From contig JASJQH010006876.1 in NCBI GenBank assembly GCA_040143965.1, positions 28,977-92,976 on the forward strand: 64,000 bases of DNA. The letters run 5' to 3'. This document shows positions 57,192 through 64,000 of the stretch, piece by piece. Under the pieces are notes generated by a model, which saw nothing but the letters and a program-made list of their open reading frames with translations, had not been told where the DNA came from and searched no databases. The stretch comes from Basidiobolus ranarum (Eukaryota > Basidiobolomycota > Basidiobolomycetes > Basidiobolales). Positions within the stretch are counted from its first letter, which is position 1, and every line of letters begins with the position of its first letter. Position numbers and translations under genes: made by a program.

Positions 57192-57602
57192 ATGAGATAT
57201 ATCAACGCACGTGATTGTCGGTACAGGTTGAAGGCTGCATATGAGACATTTATGTATGAATAGTTAGCATTTTACAAGTAATTTTGCATACTAAATAGGC
57301 AAACAAATTCTTCAGAGCTTCTTGAGCAAGTGCGCCATAAACTAGTACAATATTTAAATGATCCGGGACATTTGATTTTATATCGTTTGAAACTGAAAGA
57401 CGATTGTATCTACATACAGTACATTAGTGATGAGTATGTGGTAAATAAAAGTGATTTAAAATGCCAAGTGAACGATTTGGGTGTAAATATGCCAGAGAAC
57501 TTGAAGTCGACCATCAAGAAATGTCCAGGAATAGGACAAAACAATATTTTAGCTGATAAATGTAGTTGGTATAGTAGAAATCTATGTAAAGTTGTCTCAT
57601 AA
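57192..57602 (+). CDS. Uncharacterised small protein (121 aa)
   Basis: Exons 57192-57253 and 57299-57602, joined over a 45-nt intron with a TACTAAAT branch region, close in frame. The product begins MRYINARDCRYRLKAAYETF and continues with a helical then beta-rich segment (VRHKLVQYLNDPGHLILYRL, CIYIQYISDEYVV). It has no signal peptide, no membrane helix and five scattered Cys. I do not recognise a family. Its stop codon is only 14 nt from the convergent MRS2 stop, and its start is 113 nt from the HUA1-like start, so it fills the gap between two real genes exactly. The intron is shorter than the others here, which lowers confidence. Confidence 0.5.
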
Positions 57603-57616
57603 TTTAGAATGGTATT

Positions 57617-59301
57617 TTAGATTTGACGGACTAGCACTTGCATCTTTCTAAGAACAATAGCAAATACACATGCCGCTAAAATTGATGAAGATCCGGCCAC
57701 GACGGAAAAGGCGTATGGATTGTCTTCATAAAATGATGTCAAATTCATACCGAAGAGGCAAGCTACAAATGAACCTGCGCCAAGTCCTAGCGTCCCCATA
57801 GTGATCTTCAACTCTAATAAAAGCAAGTTATTTCGCTGGGAATCAAGAATAATATTAACAATATCCTCGGTAGTTTTGGTATTGGCGCTAACTGCTGCAA
57901 CTGTGTTTGCAATCTCCTCCACCTGTTTAAGATAGGTCTCTAATAGAAGTTCAACATCATCACTTTGGGATGCTAAATTTTCACGACCTTCCTTCTTTGC
58001 CGTTAAGTACATGGCCTCCAGATCTTCATCTAATTTTAGATCCGTTTAGTACATTGTACCAAGGTACACCGTGGAAGTTTAGTAACATACCTTGCTCTAA
58101 AACTTCTAAAATGGCGTCTCTAATATTTAAGGTGCGTTGCTCGAATTTTGAAAGTCTCTTGGAATATTGTAAAAGCTCTTTGAGCTTATCTCTATCTATG
58201 GATTCCTCTAAATACGACAGTAAGTTGGTAACTAAGCTAACGAGTACCTCCATCTCGCTTTGCAAAGAGCTAACCACGCTGATCATAATCGCTTCAAGTG
58301 CTCTAAATATCATTATAAAGTTAGCTATGACTTTCCAGAAGAGTCCGAGAAATGAATTACCTGAATTCGAAAGCGAGTTGGTGATCTTTGTTGCTCTGCG
58401 CGCTTAGTCTTTCTTGAAGATCATAAATGAAGATTGATTGATTGTAACTGTCGCTAGATCCATACGAATCGAACAAAACAACAGCGTCTGCCTTGATCAA
58501 TGCTCTAATATGAGCAAGATGGACAAGAATAGCCTCTTTACGTACTAAAATAGCAGGCATTTGATTCACGAAATTACTATCAATCTTGAATATCAATATC
58601 TCGTTAGAATTTCTCTCTGTGTAGTCAATATAAGCGCAATGTTTACCTTTCTAAGATCACGTGCCTTTCAAAGCAATTGACAAAAGTAAACAGTAACCAT
58701 TAGCATGGGATTAATCAAGGGAAACTTAGTTGCGTATCTAGATGTACCTGCAATCCATGCTATTTTTGAAAAACTAATGTTTTAGTAATGGAACCAAGGA
58801 AATATCTACGATAAAGTAAAACAATACCTGAGTGCATAGTTCAAGTTTGGAAAACTCACCAGCTGTGATTTTGACGTTTCCTCTATGATCAAATTCTGTA
58901 CCTTGAATAGAATTTGTATCAATATAGAGCCACAAACAAAAACCACCAGATAATTATACTCTACATTTTAGTTTCAGTTCATTGGCTTGGTTATTGCTAA
59001 TGGGACTAGGTGTAGGTTTGACTGGTAAATTTCGTCTATAGGTCGTTTTGGCGGAAAAAAAGGAAGTACCAGGGCGAGAGTAATTAGCTGTATGTTGTTT
59101 TTTCGGAAACAACATGTGACCGAGTATTGACTGGGAAGGTCTCCGAGAACGATCGATAGAAACGAACGAACGGGAAAACGAACACGAAAGACGAGTAGAT
59201 TTCAAACCATGCTGTACAATGGGTACATTATTTTGTACTAAAGGTTTCACTCTCCAGCATATGGATGTGGTCACCGGGTTAGTCCGTAGGACTTTAAACA
59301 T
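57617..59301 (-). CDS. MRS2: Mitochondrial magnesium transporter MRS2 (CorA superfamily)
   Basis: Seven exons: 59301-58965, 58901-58828, 58759-58748, 58664-58647, 58584-58361, 58302-58091, 58029-57617 (429 aa). Residues 1-110 are Arg/Ser-rich without clear fold, a mitochondrial presequence. Then come CTEFDHRGNVKITAGEF, the family signature HGLQARDLRKIDSNF (built from 12-nt and 18-nt micro-exons), long helices ending in LEVLEQDEDLEAMYLT, LLLETYLKQVEEI and NIILDSQRNNLLLLELKIT, the first membrane helix with the selectivity motif GMN (386-388), an acidic loop (SFYEDNPYAF) and a second membrane helix. MRS2 forms a pentameric inner-membrane channel for Mg2+ entry and supports group II intron splicing in yeast. 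Divergent from BIO3-BIO1. Confidence 0.92.
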
Positions 59302-60007
59302 ATAGCTTATTTATCCGGAAAAGCACACTTGAATAAGAAATAAATTCGAAGTATATGGAGATAACGAAATATCTTCTTAAAGTTATGAAACGAACACCGA
59401 GGTGCAATATGCGCAAAAACAAGCCAGTCCAAAGGCTCTCGTCCAAAAATAATCAACTGTGTAAAAGTTATGGTTGCTAGTAAATAAAATCCGATATTCT
59501 AGCTTTAAAACAGAAGTTTTTTCCATCCCAGTTTTTTTTGTTCGACATTCTGCGGATCATGTCAGTATTCTATTTGAAATCCGATATTTAGCATCAAAAA
59601 TGGAATCCCAAGTAATGGTGAAATTAGATTTAAACAAAACTGTGTAAAATCGAGTTTAATGACTAGTTGATAGATGTCGGAACTGGAAGTGTTATGTTCC
59701 TGAGTACAAGTGCTACACACGTGGAGCGGCGGGATGACAAATGGCCATAGTTATGGGTTGAAATTTCTCGGAGCATTGGCTGATGTTATAGATAAAATAC
59801 GTTGTACTACGGCCACTTCATATTCTGGAATATATCAATCCACGCTGTAGATTTCCTGTTTAGGCATTCTATCAAGCTCGAATGGTACCGATACACAAGT
59901 CTAAGAGCGGTAAGATGAGTCAAAGATTGTAGGTTTCTTTCTTAAAAACTGACAACCTGTCTATACAACAAATTTAACACTACTCGGTGGTAGATAAGCA
60001 CTCAATT
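59302..60007. promoter_or_regulatory. Divergent promoter: MRS2 / BIO3-BIO1
   Basis: 706 nt between two head-to-head starts; nothing specific was recognised beyond AT-rich tracts and T-runs near 59520. Confidence 0.4.
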
Positions 60008-62838
60008 ATGGCATACCTACCGAAGCGTTTTCTTCCTCATCAAGTATTTGCTGCTAATACAGATGTAGGAAAGACTATCTTCTCTACTGCATTATGTCGT
60101 GGCGTTGCAGCAAGATATCCCAACAGCTCTATTTATTACTTAAAGCCTGTTCAAACTGGTTATCCTGTGGATAGCGACGCTAGGTAAGAATTAGCATGTC
60201 TTTTGAACCGACTTACTTATTGGTTTGCTCACTCCGCCCATTCTTGCTAATATTCAGGCATGCCAAGAAATACTGTCCTAGCATAACTGCCGCTGATACC
60301 CTTTACACATATAAGGACCCAGTAAGTCCCCACATTGCTACCGTTAACGTAAGCCCTACTCCTTTCATGTTGAAATTACGATTCATGCCGACCAAATTGA
60401 TTTATTTTGACTCATTTGAAAACAACAGCCACCCACTGATGTCAGTGTATTGGAATCTGTACGTACCAAAATTCAAGAATACGCACAAGAAAGCAAGGGA
60501 AAAGATGCCTTTATGTTTCTTGAGACCGCCGGAGGTACGTTTAAAAAGTATCACTTTCTATTCTATTACGAGTGACGATATAACACTTTTATTTATTATC
60601 TCGAATGTAGGAGTAAATAGCCCAATAATGTCAGGTTGGAATTAGTTTAAATTCGTATGAAGTCCCCTTTACATACTTACTTGAATTGACTATATTATAG
60701 GAACGTTACAATGCAACTTTTATCGTCCATTGCGACTTCCCACTGTGCTTGTTGCTGATTCAAAGCTTGGAGGAATTTCTACTACCTTGTCCTCCTTTGA
60801 ATCCTTATATGTCCGTGGATACGATGTGAATACTGTATTATTGTTTGAGGATGAGAGCTGGAAAAACAATGAATTCCTTGCCAAACAACTACCAAATGAT
60901 ATTCGAGTATTTTCAATCCCCTCTCCTCCGACTCGTGGATCCAATAATGATGATTTCAAAGACATGAGCGAATATTACTCTCGTTTAGATAAGGTGTTTC
61001 AATCTGTTGCGGAACATCTCAAAGATAAGGGTGACAAAAGAATTGAGGGGCTGATGGAGATGGAGAATAAAACAAAGGACATTATCTGGTGGCCATTTAC
61101 CCAGCACCACAATGTCAAGAATGTTACCGTCATCGACTCGGCTTATGGGGATATGATGGTTACATTAAATCCCAAAACAAAAGACTCCAAGGGTGACTCG
61201 AATCTGTTTACCGAAAAGTTTGATGGATGTGCTAGTTGGTGGACTCAAGGTCTTGGCCACGGCTCCCCTTCTTTGAGTATGGCTACTGCCCATGCTGCTG
61301 GTAGATATGGCCACGTTATGGCTCCCGAGTGCACCAATGAACTTTCTTTGTCCTTGGCAGAGAAATTGATTCATACTGTTGGTAAAGATTGGGCTCAACG
61401 TGTATACTATTCAGATAATGGAAGTACTGCTACTGAGATTGCACTAAAGATGGCTCTCAGACACACTGCTAATAAACATCAGTTATCTACTGGTACTGAT
61501 ACGAACCGTAATATTGAGATTATTGGCTTGAAGGGAAGTTATCATGGAGATACTATAGGTGCCATGGATGCATCCGACCCTAACGTGTACAACGACACAA
61601 TTCATTGGTAAGTTTGCCTGTCTTTATTTTTGTTTCACATTAAATATTCACCTCTTTTTAAATGATAATCAGGTACCAACCTAAAGGTTTCTGGTTTGAT
61701 CCCCCAAATGTGTCTATGAAGGACGGGGTTTACAATGTTCACATTCCCAAAGAATTCAAGTATGACTCCGCAGAAGAAAAATTCTCTTCTTTGAGCGGTG
61801 TATTTGGCGATCGCTCCAAGAGCAAACTTGCTAGCTTTTACAGATCATATATTGATGATACTTTGAACAAGCTTATAAAGCAGGAAGGAAGACGCTTTGG
61901 AGCTTTGATGATGGAGCCTATTCTCATGGGTGCTGGAGGTATGATCTTTGTTGATCCTCTGTTCCAGAAAACTTTGGTAGAAGCAGCGCGGGATCTAAAA
62001 TACAAGGACAATACCGAGAAAGGCATTCCCGTCATTCTTGATGAAGTATTTACTGGATTCTGGCGCCTTGGAAGAAGAAGTGCAGCAGAGATCCTTGGCG
62101 TGGTAATGTTTTTACATTTTTAAGAATTGCTTGACAATATTCAATTAATCTTTTGTCATTTCAAGAAACCTGACATTGCTGCCTATGCTAAGCTATTGAC
62201 CGGAGGTCTTGTCCCACTGGCCGTGACTTTGACTAGTGAAGAGATATTTAAGTCATTCTATTCTCCCAATAAGCACGATGCTCTATTACATGGCCATTCT
62301 TACACTGCACATCCAATCGGCTGCTCGGTTGCACTTCAATCTATTAAAGAATATGAACAGAAGCATAGCTCGCAATTAACCCTTTCCTCCAATGCATTAA
62401 ATCAACTTTCTGATAAGGATTGGTATATTTGGAATCCTGAGGTGAGTATATTTATTTTAGATATTGATATTGGCTGAAGGTATTGATCATCTTTTCAAAT
62501 TAGACCGTGCAATATATTTCACATTTGCCAAATGTTCAAGGGGTTGTTTCTTTGGGCACTGTATTAGCCATTGAACTGAAGGACGCCGAAGGAGCTGGTA
62601 TATAGCATTGAATGGCATATGTGAAGCAATCAGCTTCTAACATTATTATTTTATTGTAGGTTACACCTCCAACGTTTCCAAGGAGTTTATTCAACATATT
62701 CGCAACCTAGATAACAATATGCAAATATTTGCTCGTCCCTTAGGAAATGTTGTCTATATAATGGGATCCATTGTTACCACGCCTGAGCAGGTAGCTCAAC
62801 TTGAGAAAACCATCTTGAACGCATTGGAACACCGTTAA
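60008..62838 (+). CDS. BIO3-BIO1: Bifunctional dethiobiotin synthetase / DAPA aminotransferase
   Basis: Nine exons: 60008-60183, 60258-60348, 60429-60534, 60611-60634, 60701-61607, 61673-62102, 62166-62441, 62504-62597, 62660-62838 (760 aa). The N-terminal third is dethiobiotin synthetase (BioD): P-loop AANTDVGKT (15-23), YLKPVQTGYPVDSD, FLETAGGVNSPIMSG and VLVADSKLGGIS. A 24-nt exon encodes part of the GGVNSPIMS loop. The rest is the PLP-dependent BioA: WWPFTQH, LGHGSPSLSMA, YSDNGSTATEIALKMALR, SYHGDTIGAMD, ILDEVFTGFWRLG and KLLTGGLVPLA with the PLP lysine (about K587). It converts KAPA to DAPA (usually with SAM) and then to dethiobiotin, feeding BIO2. The fusion order matches plant and fungal BIO3-BIO1. 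The start is the first ATG in the open frame. No clear mitochondrial leader is present, unlike BIO2. Confidence 0.96.
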
Positions 62839-64000
62839 GTTTTAAATCATCCACCAAGCTGTGAAGTGCATTTCATTCCATAGATTCAGAAACACTCTTG
62901 TTATCTTTATTAGAAGGAATTGATACCACTAATGGACAATACATTACATATTGCATTCAAAAGACATCCTGTTTCTTTTCAAACCATGATATTTAGTAAC
63001 GTTACATCCAAATGGAATTAGAATCTGATAATTATTGATTCAACCAACATACCATTTGTCTGACCAGTAGAAACAAATATATATAGCATTGCAATACTGC
63101 CAATGGTACGGAAGTAATCGGAAACATGGAAGTTATTGACCAAGTGCCTCCATCTATATATTATATGCATGAAGTCTATAAATAGCCATTGTTAGCCAAT
63201 TGTTGCAACAGTGTTTGAGATCTTGACTAATTAGGAAACAATGCAAAAATCGTTCAAACAACTTCCCAACATGTTACAACAATTAAGCTCATTTTGATCC
63301 GACACCGGGCTTCGATCTTGGCTAAACCAAAGCTAAATACAGCAATATTAATATTATGTATAAGCCTCTTCAGTCTCCCCTGCCTGTCCACTCCTACTTT
63401 CACCTCAATAAATATGCATCAGACTTGGCTTATAATAAGAACATCTTAACACTAGTACTCATGCAGCACTTGGCAGTCTCGAATATACCCAAAGCAAATG
63501 TACGTAGCAGTCTGCATCGTGATGACATGATTGGTTCTTAGTTTCCGAATGGATGCTTTTGTAATGTAACTGAGCCAGCGACCTAACAAGCGATCTACCC
63601 TCGGTCCAGTAAATCAGACTCTTGATTCTGGCTCAATATAAATTTCCGACCTGTAATCTAGACACTCAATAACTGAAACTGTCATGATAATGGCCCCAGG
63701 ATGGAAAGAGTAGTGCTACAGATCATCAGTATACACAAACCTTAATTTATAAGCCTGGTAGTAAGTAGTAGCTCATGGTACAAATAGCCTGTAGTTCAGG
63801 ATCTGATTGATTAACTTGATCTCAATGAATACAAAATAATTAAGGGCTGCTCCCGTTTAGGAAATAGCCCATGGCTTCTAACCTTTATCTCACCCGCTGC
63901 TATTCTCCATCTTTGTAAACGGTTTGTGCGCTAAGAATTCCTTCACTTATTCCATTCCCTTTCCTTCCCTCTCCTTCCCTGTTTGCACTTCTCTCCACTC
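62839..64000. other. Right-edge spacer without recognised genes
   Basis: About 1.16 kb. A 61-codon frame at 63356-63541 has no motif. A 7-bp inverted repeat (GAGCCAG/CTGGCTC) lies near 63572-63635. The last 70 nt are strongly pyrimidine-rich (CCTTCCC-type runs), typical of a leader just upstream of a plus-strand gene that would begin beyond the window. Confidence 0.45.

Noticed and set aside
63572-63635. tRNA-like hairpin with 7-bp ends GAGCCAG/CTGGCTC
   Set aside because: The enclosed sequence is too short for a tRNA, has no T-arm or B-box GGTTCRANNC, and no proper anticodon stem.

Overview
This window is nuclear DNA from a fungus, most likely an early-diverging lineage (Mucoromycota or Zoopagomycota grade). 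The evidence is AT-rich spacers, compact genes with many short introns (about 45-91 nt, GT..AG, CTAAC/CTAAT branch sites close to the acceptor), a white-collar-2-type PAS/GATA factor, a HUA1-like protein and fused BIO3-BIO1. It also carries genes missing from budding yeast: an exportin-6 and an EBP-type sterol isomerase. I cannot name the species. Exon models were built by hand from reading frame, splice consensus and remembered family motifs; every spliced CDS below closes in frame.

Layout. 1-15.7 kb: two divergent, intronless, giant secreted coiled-coil paralogues sharing a 1.3 kb promoter region; one runs off the left edge, the other is 3,594 aa. 16-23.7 kb: enoyl-CoA isomerase, PKA catalytic subunit, a small acidic protein, a GFD2-like DEDDh exonuclease and an EBP-family sterol isomerase. 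25-30.5 kb: an LDB1/Mfg1-type cofactor and a WC-2-like regulator. 30.5-33.1 kb: a gene-poor gap. 33.1-41.4 kb: HST2-class sirtuin, ribosomal protein eS7, secreted I9-type inhibitor, Cid1-type nucleotidyltransferase and a CDC25 phosphatase. 42.4-51.7 kb: mitochondrial PPR protein, 22-exon exportin-6 and RNase H2 subunit A. 52.4-62.8 kb: biotin synthase, a bacterial-type secreted amidohydrolase, HUA1-like protein, an unknown small gene, MRS2 and the bifunctional BIO3-BIO1. The last 1.2 kb has no recognisable gene.

Functional themes. The last three steps of biotin synthesis (DAPA aminotransferase, dethiobiotin synthetase, biotin synthase) lie within about 10 kb but are interrupted by unrelated genes. 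PKA, WC-2, LDB/Mfg1 and CDC25 are signalling and developmental regulators. MRS2, PPR, enoyl-CoA isomerase and biotin synthase have mitochondrial targeting or roles.

Most notable: the divergent giant coiled-coil pair, for which I recognise no family; a fungal exportin-6; three GC-AG introns with the identical donor G|GCAAGT among about 79 modelled introns; 12-nt and 18-nt micro-exons encoding the MRS2 signature; and a probable bacterial-origin amidohydrolase with a secretion leader.
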